Source: Clostridia bacterium
GTDB lineage: Bacteria; Bacillota; Clostridia; Christensenellales; Aristaeellaceae
Direction of reading: 5' to 3'
Assembly: GCA_017458865.1 (NCBI GenBank)
Contig: JAFSZW010000397.1
Location: 1 to 5,959 of the forward strand
DNA length: 5,959 nucleotides
Both the position numbers and the translations under genes were made by a program. Positions 1 to 5,867 of the stretch are shown here, piece by piece (position 1 is the stretch's first letter; every line of letters starts with the position of its first letter). The notes below the pieces were generated by a model. That model was given only the letters and a program-made list of their open reading frames with translations, was not told where the DNA came from and searched no databases.

Positions 1-87
1 AGACGTCTCCGCCTGGGGGAGATCTTTGGGTGCCTGCTGCCCCTTCGTCGGGCGGCTGCAATCCGGTGGGAAGGTTCATCCTTCATG
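1..87. other. GC-rich hairpin-forming stretch, possible RNA fragment
   Basis: I see no convincing gene here. Read on the plus strand, the stretch forms two hairpins. TCTCC (6-10) can pair with GGAGA (18-22). GCTGCCC (36-42) pairs with GGGCGGC (50-56) around a 7-base loop, and is enclosed by GGGT (28-31) against ATCC (61-64) with a 4x4 internal loop. The words GGGGAG, GGTGCC and CTGCAATCCG occur in the same order in the 5' Alu-type domain of the long SRP RNA of Bacillus, and CCGCCTGGG (9-17) resembles the 3' element of the ZTP (pfl) riboswitch. Neither identification is complete: an SRP RNA would have to run on into the phosphofructokinase gene, and no plus-strand gene follows for a riboswitch to control. 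It may be the end of an RNA that starts outside the window. Confidence 0.3.
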
Positions 88-127
88 AAAAAAATCGGAA
101 GCAGTCCGGCAGTCGAACTGCTTCCGA
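88..127 (-). terminator. Rho-independent terminator of the phosphofructokinase gene
   Basis: On the minus strand an 11-bp perfect stem (TCGGAAGCAGT at 95-105 against ACTGCTTCCGA at 117-127 in plus-strand reading) with an 11-base loop is followed directly by seven T residues (plus-strand A at 88-94). It lies 13 bp beyond the stop codon of the minus-strand phosphofructokinase gene. The plus-strand side has no T run, so it should act in one direction only. Confidence 0.9.
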
Positions 128-140
128 AAGGACAGGTGAA

Positions 141-1214
141 TCAGTCGCCGAAAGAAATTCCCATGTTGCGTGCAGCCATGACTTCCTGTGCATCGCCGGG
201 GACGAATTTGGTTTTTCCGGCAATTTCAGACAGAGGATTGTGGCCGACACTGCTGCCGATCATGGCAACCGCCTGACCGTATTCCTCGTCCCTGATCAGT
301 TTGGCTGCGTGAACACCGAAATCGGTGGACAGGAGCCGGTCATAAGCACTGGGCGTGCCGCCGCGCTGAACATGCCCCGGAACGACGGGACGCGCTTCAA
401 TGCCGATCATTTCCTCAAGCTCCTCCGAAAGGCGAGCGGCAATGCCGTGGAAATGGGTCTTTGCGCGGTATTCCGCCCGCTCTTTCTTTTTCATCCGTGC
501 TTCCTCAACGGTCATTGCGCCCTCGGCAACGGCGATGATCGAGAAATCCTTGCCTGCTTCGGCACGGCGCTCGATGGCTTTGGCAACGGTTTTGAGGTTG
601 TACGGAATTTCGGGCAGAAGAATGACATCGGCGCCGCCGGCGAGTCCGGAGTAAAGGGTCAGCCAGCCGGCCTTATTTCCCATGATTTCGATCACCATGC
701 ATCTGCCGTGGCTGGCGGCGGTGGAGTGAATGCGGTCAATGACATCCGTGGCGATGTTGACGGCGGTATGGAAGCCGAAAGTGACATCCGTTCCCCAGAT
801 ATCATTGTCGATTGTTTTCGGCAGACCGATGATGTTGAGTCCTTCCTCGGAGAGGAGATTCGCCGTTTTGTGCGTGCCGTTTCCGCCCAGACAGACCAGA
901 CAGTCAAGCTTCGCCTTCTTGTAGGTATTTTTCATGGCCTTGACTTTATCCACATGGTCCCCTTCAATCACGCGCATATTGCGGAACGGCGTGCGGCGGG
1001 TGCCCAGAATGGTGCCGCCGAGGGTGAGGATGCCGGAGAAATCGGACTGATTCATTTCCTTGAAATCGCCGTTGATTAATCCGGAATAGCCGTCCTGAAT
1101 GCCGACGATCTCGGCATCAAACAGGGAATAGCTGGCGCGTGCAACACCACGGATACAGGCATTAAGTCCGGGACAGTCGCCGCCGCTGGTGAGAATACCT
1201 ATACGTCTTTTCAT
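141..1214 (-). CDS. pfkA: 6-phosphofructokinase
   Basis: Cytosolic glycolytic enzyme that phosphorylates fructose 6-phosphate to fructose 1,6-bisphosphate. The 357-residue product has the PfkA fold signatures in order: the N-terminal GGDCPG loop (11-16), LGGNGT (109-114), the catalytic PKTIDND segment (132-138, with Asp136 as the expected general base), the EIMG element (176-179), and PGHVQRGG (279-286) of the sugar-phosphate site. It is longer than the roughly 320 residues of E. coli PfkA, with the extra sequence around 235-265 and at the C terminus. The donor site is mixed. Gly113 matches the Gly104 of ATP enzymes, Lys133 matches the Lys124 typical of pyrophosphate enzymes and some ATP enzymes, and Asn112 replaces the usual Mg-ATP-binding Asp103. 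The donor is therefore not certain. The start is the ATG at 1214, chosen because AAGGAGGG sits 7 bases upstream; an in-frame ATG at 1325 lies upstream of the promoter. It is monocistronic, divergent from the uronate operon, and has its own promoter and terminator. Confidence 0.95.
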   Translation of the reverse strand: MKRRIGILTSGGDCPGLNACIRGVARASYSLFDAEIVGIQDGYSGLINGDFKEMNQSDFSGILTLGGTILGTRRTPFRNMRVIEGDHVDKVKAMKNTYKKAKLDCLVCLGGNGTHKTANLLSEEGLNIIGLPKTIDNDIWGTDVTFGFHTAVNIATDVIDRIHSTAASHGRCMVIEIMGNKAGWLTLYSGLAGGADVILLPEIPYNLKTVAKAIERRAEAGKDFSIIAVAEGAMTVEEARMKKKERAEYRAKTHFHGIAARLSEELEEMIGIEARPVVPGHVQRGGTPSAYDRLLSTDFGVHAAKLIRDEEYGQAVAMIGSSVGHNPLSEIAGKTKFVPGDAQEVMAARNMGISFGD

Positions 1215-1221
1215 GGGAAAA

Positions 1222-1229
1222 CCCTCCTT
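1222..1229 (-). promoter_or_regulatory. Ribosome binding site fixing the pfkA start
   Basis: On the minus strand AAGGAGGG is followed by 7 bases and then the ATG at 1214. This near-perfect Shine-Dalgarno site decides for the inner start and against the frame's more distal ATG at 1325. Confidence 0.9.
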
Positions 1230-1273
1230 GCTGAATCTGAAAAACATCCCTGAAGAACTGTGCTGATGAAGGA

Positions 1274-1302
1274 ATTGTATCATGAGACGCCTGCTGTGAC
1301 AA
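1274..1302 (-). promoter_or_regulatory. Sigma-A promoter of pfkA
   Basis: On the minus strand TTGTCA (-35, 1297-1302) and TACAAT (-10, 1274-1279) are separated by 17 bases, and the -10 box carries the TGn extension (TGA before TACAAT). Each box matches five of six consensus bases. The transcript would start near 1267, giving a leader of about 50 bases. Confidence 0.75.
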
Positions 1303-1314
1303 GAAGAGAAATTC

Positions 1315-1344
1315 TTGACGGGCATTGAAATGGAGTGTTATACT
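1315..1344 (+). promoter_or_regulatory. Sigma-A promoter of the uxaA-uxaC-kdgF-eda operon
   Basis: TTGACG (-35, 1315-1320) and TATACT (-10, 1339-1344) are separated by 18 bases, and the -10 box has a TGn extension (TGT before TATACT). The transcript would start near 1351 and have a leader of about 110 bases before uxaA. The -35 box lies only 12 bp from the -35 box of the divergent pfkA promoter. Confidence 0.75.
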
Positions 1345-1363
1345 GTTGACACGGAGTGGAAGA

Positions 1364-1430
1364 CGGTTCTGATGTATCGTTAACCTGAGCAGCGGAGCGG
1401 TTCTGTGAGAAAACATTTCCGATAAACCGC
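1364..1430 (+). repeat. Repeated CGGTT elements in the uxaA leader, possible operator
   Basis: CGGTTCTG occurs twice in direct orientation (1364-1371 and 1398-1405), 34 bp apart start to start. The second copy also forms an inverted pair, GCGGTT (1397-1402) with AACCGC (1425-1430). All lie downstream of the predicted start of transcription, where a repressor could block elongation, or an RNA hairpin could form. No known uronate-regulator site is recognised, so the operator role is an inference. Confidence 0.3.
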
Positions 1431-1463
1431 CTATTCCGGACAGATTACGGAGGAGGATGCAGA

Positions 1464-2930
1464 ATGGATTGGATAAAAATCAATCCGGTGGACAATGTTG
1501 CCGTTGCACTCAAGCCATTGGCAAAAGGGTCTGATGTGTTGGGTGTAACACTGAATGAGGATATTCCGGCGGGACATAAGGTGGCCCTGACGGATATCGC
1601 CAGCGGACAGAATATTATCAAGTACGGCTCCCCGATTGGCCATGCCCTGTCGGATATTCCGGCAGGAAGCTGGGTACATACGCACAATGTGAAGACAAAT
1701 CTATCCGGGCTGCTGGAGTACTCGTATCATCCGCATCCCTGCAGCATGCCCAGGGACAGAGAAGCGACCTTTGAGGGATATGTGCGTGAGGACGGACGGG
1801 TCGGAATCCGGAATGAGATCTGGATTGTCAATACGGTCGGCTGCGTGAACGGGACGGCAAAAACGCTCGAGCGCCTGGGAAACGAACTGTACGGGAATCG
1901 TGTTGACGGCATTCATTGCTTTGTCCATCCGTATGGCTGCTCGCAGCTGGGAGACGACCTCAAAAATACGCAGAAGCTTCTGGCCTCCATGGTGCACCAT
2001 CCCAATGCGGGCGGTGTGCTTGTCCTGAGCCTTGGCTGTGAGAATAACAACCTGGGCGTTTTCAGGGAAATGCTGGGGGACATTAATCCGGACCGTGTTA
2101 AATTCCTGATCACGCAGGAGGTTGAGGACGAGGTAGAGGCAGGCCTGCAGCTGCTGGATGAGCTGACCCGGTATGCACAGCAGGCCAGGCGGACGACAGT
2201 GTCGGCAGACAAGCTGATCGTGGGCCTGAAGTGCGGCGGCAGCGACGGACTGTCGGGAATCACGGCCAATCCGCTGCTTGGTAATATTTCGGATCTGCTC
2301 ACGCGTCACGGCGGAACCACGCTGCTGACGGAGGTGCCGGAAATGTTCGGCGCCGAAACCCTTCTGATGAACCGCTGCAAGGATGAGGAAACCTTTAACA
2401 AGACGGTTGCCCTGATCAATAACTTTAAAGAATACTTTATCCGTCACGGACAGGAAGTGTACGAAAATCCGTCCCCGGGGAACAAGGCCGGCGGCATCAC
2501 AACCCTTGAGGATAAATCCCTCGGCTGCACGCAGAAAGGCGGCGCAGGAGAGGTCAGAGGCGTTCTCAGCTATTGTGAGCCGGTAAAGGAAAAAGGACTC
2601 AATCTGGTTCAGGGACCTGGAAATGACCTGTGTGCCATTACGGCCCTGATGGCCTCCGGCGCGCAGATGGTGTTGTTTACGACGGGCCGCGGAACGCCGG
2701 TCGGCGCACCGATTCCGACGGTGAAAGTCGCAACGAATACACCGCTGGCAGAACGGAAGAGCAACTGGATTGATTTCAACGCCGGTATTCTGGCGGATGG
2801 CGCGGATATGCAGGAAACGACGGAAAACTTTTTCCGCATGCTGCTGGAGATTGCATCCGGGAAACAGACCAGAAGCGAGGAACACGATTTCCGCGAGATT
2901 GCAATTTTCAAGGATGGAGTCACGCTGTAA
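1464..2930 (+). CDS. uxaA: Altronate dehydratase (UxaA family)
   Basis: Dehydrates D-altronate to 2-keto-3-deoxy-D-gluconate (KDG) in the cytosolic galacturonate pathway; the family enzymes depend on a divalent metal, typically iron. The 488-residue product is full length (E. coli UxaA is about 495) and aligns with it from end to end by eye. Residues 1 to about 90 form the SAF-type N-terminal domain, ending in VHTHN (71-75). The remainder is the catalytic UxaA/GarD-type domain with TVGCVNG (124-130), YGCSQLGDD (157-165), GCENN (191-195), CGGSDGLSGITANP (257-270), SPGNKAGGITTLEDKS (337-352) and the C-terminal DFREIAIFKDGVTL (475-488). Conserved cysteines in these blocks are intact. The sequence is much closer to UxaA than to galactarate dehydratase, although altronate specificity is inferred from similarity. 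The ATG is preceded by GGAGGAGG with 7 bases spacing. It is the first gene of the operon, and uxaC follows after 40 bp. Confidence 0.95.
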   Translation: MDWIKINPVDNVAVALKPLAKGSDVLGVTLNEDIPAGHKVALTDIASGQNIIKYGSPIGHALSDIPAGSWVHTHNVKTNLSGLLEYSYHPHPCSMPRDREATFEGYVREDGRVGIRNEIWIVNTVGCVNGTAKTLERLGNELYGNRVDGIHCFVHPYGCSQLGDDLKNTQKLLASMVHHPNAGGVLVLSLGCENNNLGVFREMLGDINPDRVKFLITQEVEDEVEAGLQLLDELTRYAQQARRTTVSADKLIVGLKCGGSDGLSGITANPLLGNISDLLTRHGGTTLLTEVPEMFGAETLLMNRCKDEETFNKTVALINNFKEYFIRHGQEVYENPSPGNKAGGITTLEDKSLGCTQKGGAGEVRGVLSYCEPVKEKGLNLVQGPGNDLCAITALMASGAQMVLFTTGRGTPVGAPIPTVKVATNTPLAERKSNWIDFNAGILADGADMQETTENFFRMLLEIASGKQTRSEEHDFREIAIFKDGVTL

Positions 2931-2970
2931 TTCTTTGCCGAATGGCAATTAAGATAAGGAGGAGTTTCCT

Positions 2971-4380
2971 ATGAAACCATTTATGGATGCCGACTTCATG
3001 CTGAGCAATGAAGTGGCCAAGAAGCTGTACCATGAATATGCAGAGAATATGCCGATCTATGACTACCATTGTCACATTTCACCGCGTATGATTTTTGAAA
3101 ACTACAAGTTTGCCAACATTGGTGAGCTGATGCTCGGCGGTGACCATTATAAATGGCGTGTGATGCTTTCTAATGGCGTCGAGGAAAAGTATATTCGCGG
3201 AGATGCAGACTGGTTCGATAAATGGAAGGCATTTGCTGCTTCGCTCAAGTACTGCATTGGAAACCCCATGTACCATTGGACACATCTGGAACTTCGCCGT
3301 GTATTCGGCATTACGGATATCCTGAGCGAGGAAACCGCAGAGGACATCTGGAATCGTGCCAACGCCCTGCTGGCCAAGGATGAATACCGCTGCCGCGGAC
3401 TCATTGAGAAATTTAACGTGAAGGTCATTTGTACGACGGATGACCCGGTGGATGATCTGGAATATCAGATCAAGATGGCCAAGGAAACCGGAAACAGCTT
3501 CAAGGTCTTCCCGGCCTGGCGCCCGGACAAGGTCATCAATATTGACCGCGGCGGATTTGTCGACTATATGAACAAGCTCTCCCGCGTATCCGGTATTCAG
3601 TGCCTGAATCTGGAGAACATGATGAAGGCGCTTGTCAGCCGTTTTGAGTACTTCCATGCAAACGGATCCCGTCTTGCGGACCATGCGCTTGACACGGTTC
3701 CCTATGCGGTTCCCAGCATGCATGTGGCCTCTGAGGCATTCCGCAAGGCAATGAGCGGTGCCGTGCTGACCGAGGCGGAGGTAGAGTCCTATAAGACGTA
3801 CATTCTGGTGGAACTTGCCAAGCTGTATAAGTCCCATGGCTGGGTACAGCAGTATCATATCGGCGCCATGCGCAACTGCAATCCGACCATGTTTGAGAAG
3901 TACGGACCGGACGTTGGATTTGACTCCATCGACGATACCTGCATTGCGGAGAATCTGGCCAAACTTCTGGCGGAGCAGGAAGCACGGCATAACCTGCCGA
4001 AGACGATTCTGTACTGCTTGAATCCCAAGGACAACTATGTGATCGGCACCATGCTGGGCAACTTCCAGGGTGAGGGAATCCCCGGAAAGATTCAGTTTGG
4101 TTCCGGCTGGTGGTTCTGCGATCAGAAGTACGGCATGCGCGATCAGATGGAATCCCTGGCTGCACTGGGTCTGCTGGGACGCTTTGTCGGAATGCTGACC
4201 GACTCCCGTTCCTTCATCTCCTATCCGCGTCATGAATATTTCCGCCGCATTCTCTGCAATCTGATCGGCGAATGGGTGGAAAACGGCGAGTATCCGGAGG
4301 ATTACAAGGTTCTGGGTGAGCTGGTTCAGGGAATCTGCTATAACAATGCGGCAAACTATTTTGAAATGAAAGTGGACTGA
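2971..4380 (+). CDS. uxaC: Uronate isomerase (glucuronate/galacturonate isomerase)
   Basis: Isomerises D-galacturonate to D-tagaturonate and D-glucuronate to D-fructuronate, the first cytosolic step of hexuronate breakdown. The 469-residue product is full length (E. coli UxaC is 470) and belongs to the amidohydrolase superfamily, with a TIM-barrel and a mononuclear metal site. Visible features are DYHCH (31-35) with metal-ligand pair His33/His35, the YHWTHLELRR block (101-110), WRPDK (183-187), QQYHIGAMRN (293-302) with His296, SGWWF (378-382), and MLTDSRSF (408-415) containing the expected catalytic Asp411 and the neighbouring substrate-binding Arg413. The ATG has AAGGAGGAG (2956-2964) 6 bases upstream. 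There is no terminator in the 40-bp gap after uxaA, so the two should be cotranscribed. kdgF begins 4 bp after its stop. I see no defects. Confidence 0.97.
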   Translation: MKPFMDADFMLSNEVAKKLYHEYAENMPIYDYHCHISPRMIFENYKFANIGELMLGGDHYKWRVMLSNGVEEKYIRGDADWFDKWKAFAASLKYCIGNPMYHWTHLELRRVFGITDILSEETAEDIWNRANALLAKDEYRCRGLIEKFNVKVICTTDDPVDDLEYQIKMAKETGNSFKVFPAWRPDKVINIDRGGFVDYMNKLSRVSGIQCLNLENMMKALVSRFEYFHANGSRLADHALDTVPYAVPSMHVASEAFRKAMSGAVLTEAEVESYKTYILVELAKLYKSHGWVQQYHIGAMRNCNPTMFEKYGPDVGFDSIDDTCIAENLAKLLAEQEARHNLPKTILYCLNPKDNYVIGTMLGNFQGEGIPGKIQFGSGWWFCDQKYGMRDQMESLAALGLLGRFVGMLTDSRSFISYPRHEYFRRILCNLIGEWVENGEYPEDYKVLGELVQGICYNNAANYFEMKVD

Positions 4381-4384
4381 GAGC

Positions 4385-4714
4385 ATGCAGATATTTGGAA
4401 ACCCGGAGAAACTGGAGTGGATTGAACTGGGGAACGGACAGCGCCGGAAAATCATGGCCTATAATGACCAGCTGATGTCCGTCCTGGTGAATTTTGAGGA
4501 TGGCGCTGTGGGTGCAGACCACAGCCATCCGCATACCCAGATTTCCTATGTGCTGGAAGGCGAATTTACCTATCACATCGAGGATAAGGTGTATACCATG
4601 CATCCCGGTGATTCGATTGTCGTTGAGAGCGGAAAAGTCCATGGCTGTGCCTGCGTGAAAGCAGGAACGCTGCTGGATGTATTCACTCCGATGCGTGAAG
4701 ACTTTATTAAATGA
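4385..4714 (+). CDS. kdgF: Cupin protein KdgF, unsaturated uronate linearisation
   Basis: Small one-domain cupin of 109 residues, the usual KdgF size. KdgF converts 4,5-unsaturated galacturonate, released by pectate and oligogalacturonate lyases, into the linear 5-keto-4-deoxyuronate. The first cupin motif shows His46, His48 and Gln52, and the second supplies His86; these match the family's metal ligands. Asp98, Phe100 and Arg104 in DVFTPMRED follow the spacing of the catalytic and substrate residues described for characterised KdgF. The N-terminal block RRKIM (20-24) is also family-like. It starts 4 bp after the uxaC stop and ends with its TGA just before the eda ribosome binding site. Its own Shine-Dalgarno site is weak, so translation is probably coupled to uxaC. 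Many cupins are misnamed, but the residue pattern and the uronate operon make KdgF the best call. Confidence 0.85.
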   Translation: MQIFGNPEKLEWIELGNGQRRKIMAYNDQLMSVLVNFEDGAVGADHSHPHTQISYVLEGEFTYHIEDKVYTMHPGDSIVVESGKVHGCACVKAGTLLDVFTPMREDFIK

Positions 4715-4716
4715 TT

Positions 4717-4723
4717 GGAGGAG
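4717..4723 (+). promoter_or_regulatory. Ribosome binding site fixing the eda start
   Basis: GGAGGAG lies 6 bases before the ATG at 4730 and directly after the kdgF stop codon (4712-4714). A TTG at 4715 in the same frame overlaps this site and cannot be the start, so the aldolase begins at 4730. Confidence 0.9.
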
Positions 4724-4729
4724 CTTCCC

Positions 4730-5689
4730 ATGGATATCTTAAAAGAACTGTCTTTGATTGGCATCGTTCCGGTAATTGCAATTAATGATGCCGCAGATGC
4801 CGTGCCGCTGGCTCAGGCACTGTGCGACGGCGGACTTCCCTGCGCAGAGGTGACATTCCGTACGGCCGCTGCGGAGGAAGCCATTCGGAATATGACGAAG
4901 GCTTTCCCGGACATGCTGGTTGGTGCCGGCACGGTTCTGACCAATGATCAGGTGGACCGCGCGGTGGCTGCAGGTGCCAAGTTCATTGTTTCTCCCGGAC
5001 TGAATCCTGAAACCGTCAAGCACTGCCAGGAGATCGGCATTCCGGTCTGTCCGGGCACCTCGAATCCGAGCGACATTGAGATGGCGCTCTCCCTCGGTCT
5101 CAAGACGGTCAAGTTCTTCCCGGCCGAGGCAGCAGGGGGACTCAAGTACATCAAGTCCATCGCGGCGCCGTATGTGGATGTGACCTTCATGCCCACCGGC
5201 GGAATCAACGAGAAGAACCTGCTGGATTATCTCTCCTTCAAGAAGATCATCTGCTGCGGCGGCAGCTGGATGGTGCCGGGTGATGCCCTTGCCGCAAAAG
5301 ACTGGGATCGCATCCGTTCACTGGTTTCCTCTGCAGTCGCTCTCATGCTTGGCATGGAAGTGGTGCATGTGGGCATCAACAGCGCCGATGAGGCTGAGGC
5401 AATGGATACGGCAACGAAGCTGTGCAAGCTGTTTAACTGGCCGATCAAGGTGGGCAACAAATCCATCTTTGCCGGCAGCGGTGTAGAGGTCATGAAGATG
5501 CCGTTCCGCGGAACGCATGGCCATATCGGAATCCAGACCAACTTCATTGACCGCGCGAAGGCCTATCTTGAGCGTCAGGGCTTTGTCTTCGACGAGTCCA
5601 GCGCCAATATCAAGGACGGCAAGCTGACCGCTATCTATCTGAAAGATGAAATCGCAGGATTTGCACTCCATCTGGTTCAGAAGAAGTAA
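4730..5689 (+). CDS. eda: KDPG aldolase with C-terminal VOC (glyoxalase-fold) domain
   Basis: Cleaves 2-keto-3-deoxy-6-phosphogluconate to pyruvate and glyceraldehyde 3-phosphate, ending the uronate route; family members also split 4-hydroxy-2-oxoglutarate. The product has 319 residues, about 106 more than E. coli Eda. Residues 1 to about 203 are the class I aldolase: AEVTFRT (39-45, Glu40 general base, Arg44), GAGTVL (65-70), SPG (88-90), TVKFFPAEA (126-134, Schiff-base Lys128), MPTGGI (154-159) and CGGSWMVP (176-183). Residues about 208-319 have the paired repeat pattern of the vicinal oxygen chelate fold: VVHVGI (211-216), GVEVM (251-255), GHIGI (264-268) and FALHLV (311-316). His213, Glu253, His265 and His314 fall where glyoxalase I has its four metal ligands. 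The role of this domain is unknown. The start at 4730 is set by GGAGGAG. It is the last gene of the operon, 15 bp after kdgF. Confidence 0.93.
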   Translation: MDILKELSLIGIVPVIAINDAADAVPLAQALCDGGLPCAEVTFRTAAAEEAIRNMTKAFPDMLVGAGTVLTNDQVDRAVAAGAKFIVSPGLNPETVKHCQEIGIPVCPGTSNPSDIEMALSLGLKTVKFFPAEAAGGLKYIKSIAAPYVDVTFMPTGGINEKNLLDYLSFKKIICCGGSWMVPGDALAAKDWDRIRSLVSSAVALMLGMEVVHVGINSADEAEAMDTATKLCKLFNWPIKVGNKSIFAGSGVEVMKMPFRGTHGHIGIQTNFIDRAKAYLERQGFVFDESSANIKDGKLTAIYLKDEIAGFALHLVQKK

Positions 5690-5696
5690 AAATGAA

Positions 5697-5726
5697 CAAG
5701 GCAGCCGAAAGGCTGCCTTGATTTTT
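5697..5726 (+). terminator. Rho-independent terminator of the uronate operon
   Basis: A perfect 10-bp stem (CAAGGCAGCC against GGCTGCCTTG) with a GAAA tetraloop is followed by A and five T residues (5722-5726). It begins 7 bp after the eda stop codon and closes the four-gene operon. Confidence 0.95.
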
Positions 5727-5762
5727 GGGAAAAGTGGGCCTGATGATGTGTGAGGTTGAACT

Positions 5763-5790
5763 TTTACAGGACGAATGGATGTGCTATAAT
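5763..5790 (+). promoter_or_regulatory. Sigma-A promoter of the gene at the right edge
   Basis: TTTACA (-35, 5763-5768) and a perfect TATAAT (-10, 5785-5790) are separated by 16 bases, with a TGn extension (TGC) directly before the -10 box. Transcription would start near 5797. The leader of about 70 bases contains a 6-bp inverted repeat, AGCAGG (5820-5825) with CCTGCT (5845-5850), just upstream of the ribosome binding site. Confidence 0.8.
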
Positions 5791-5867
5791 TTCAGAACAG
5801 AAAATGTAGGACTTCGTAAAGCAGGAATCGAAAGCGTAACGGGACCTGCTATGAAAGGGTACAGAGA

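Noticed and set aside
30..1079. Long plus-strand open frame opposite the phosphofructokinase gene
   Set aside because: It is antisense to a clear conserved gene, has no ribosome binding site or recognisable family, and its composition is that of a frame shadow.
1215..1325. N-terminal extension of the phosphofructokinase to an ATG at 1325
   Set aside because: The extension would start upstream of the predicted promoter, has no family similarity, and the ATG at 1214 has a near-perfect ribosome binding site.
1346..1374. Second promoter using the perfect TTGACA at 1346-1351
   Set aside because: No acceptable -10 box lies 16-18 bases downstream, while the TTGACG/TATACT pair just upstream is well formed.
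1372..1385. CcpA cre-like site ATGTATCGTTAACC after the uxaA promoter
   Set aside because: The right half fits the cre consensus but the left half is one base short, so it is not a credible site without further evidence.
3079..4455. Long minus-strand open frame opposite uxaC
   Set aside because: It is a shadow of the conserved uronate isomerase gene, runs past its end into kdgF, and resembles no known protein.
4715..4729. TTG start for the aldolase at 4715
   Set aside because: The codon overlaps the GGAGGAG ribosome binding site that serves the ATG at 4730, and the extra five residues have no counterpart in the family.
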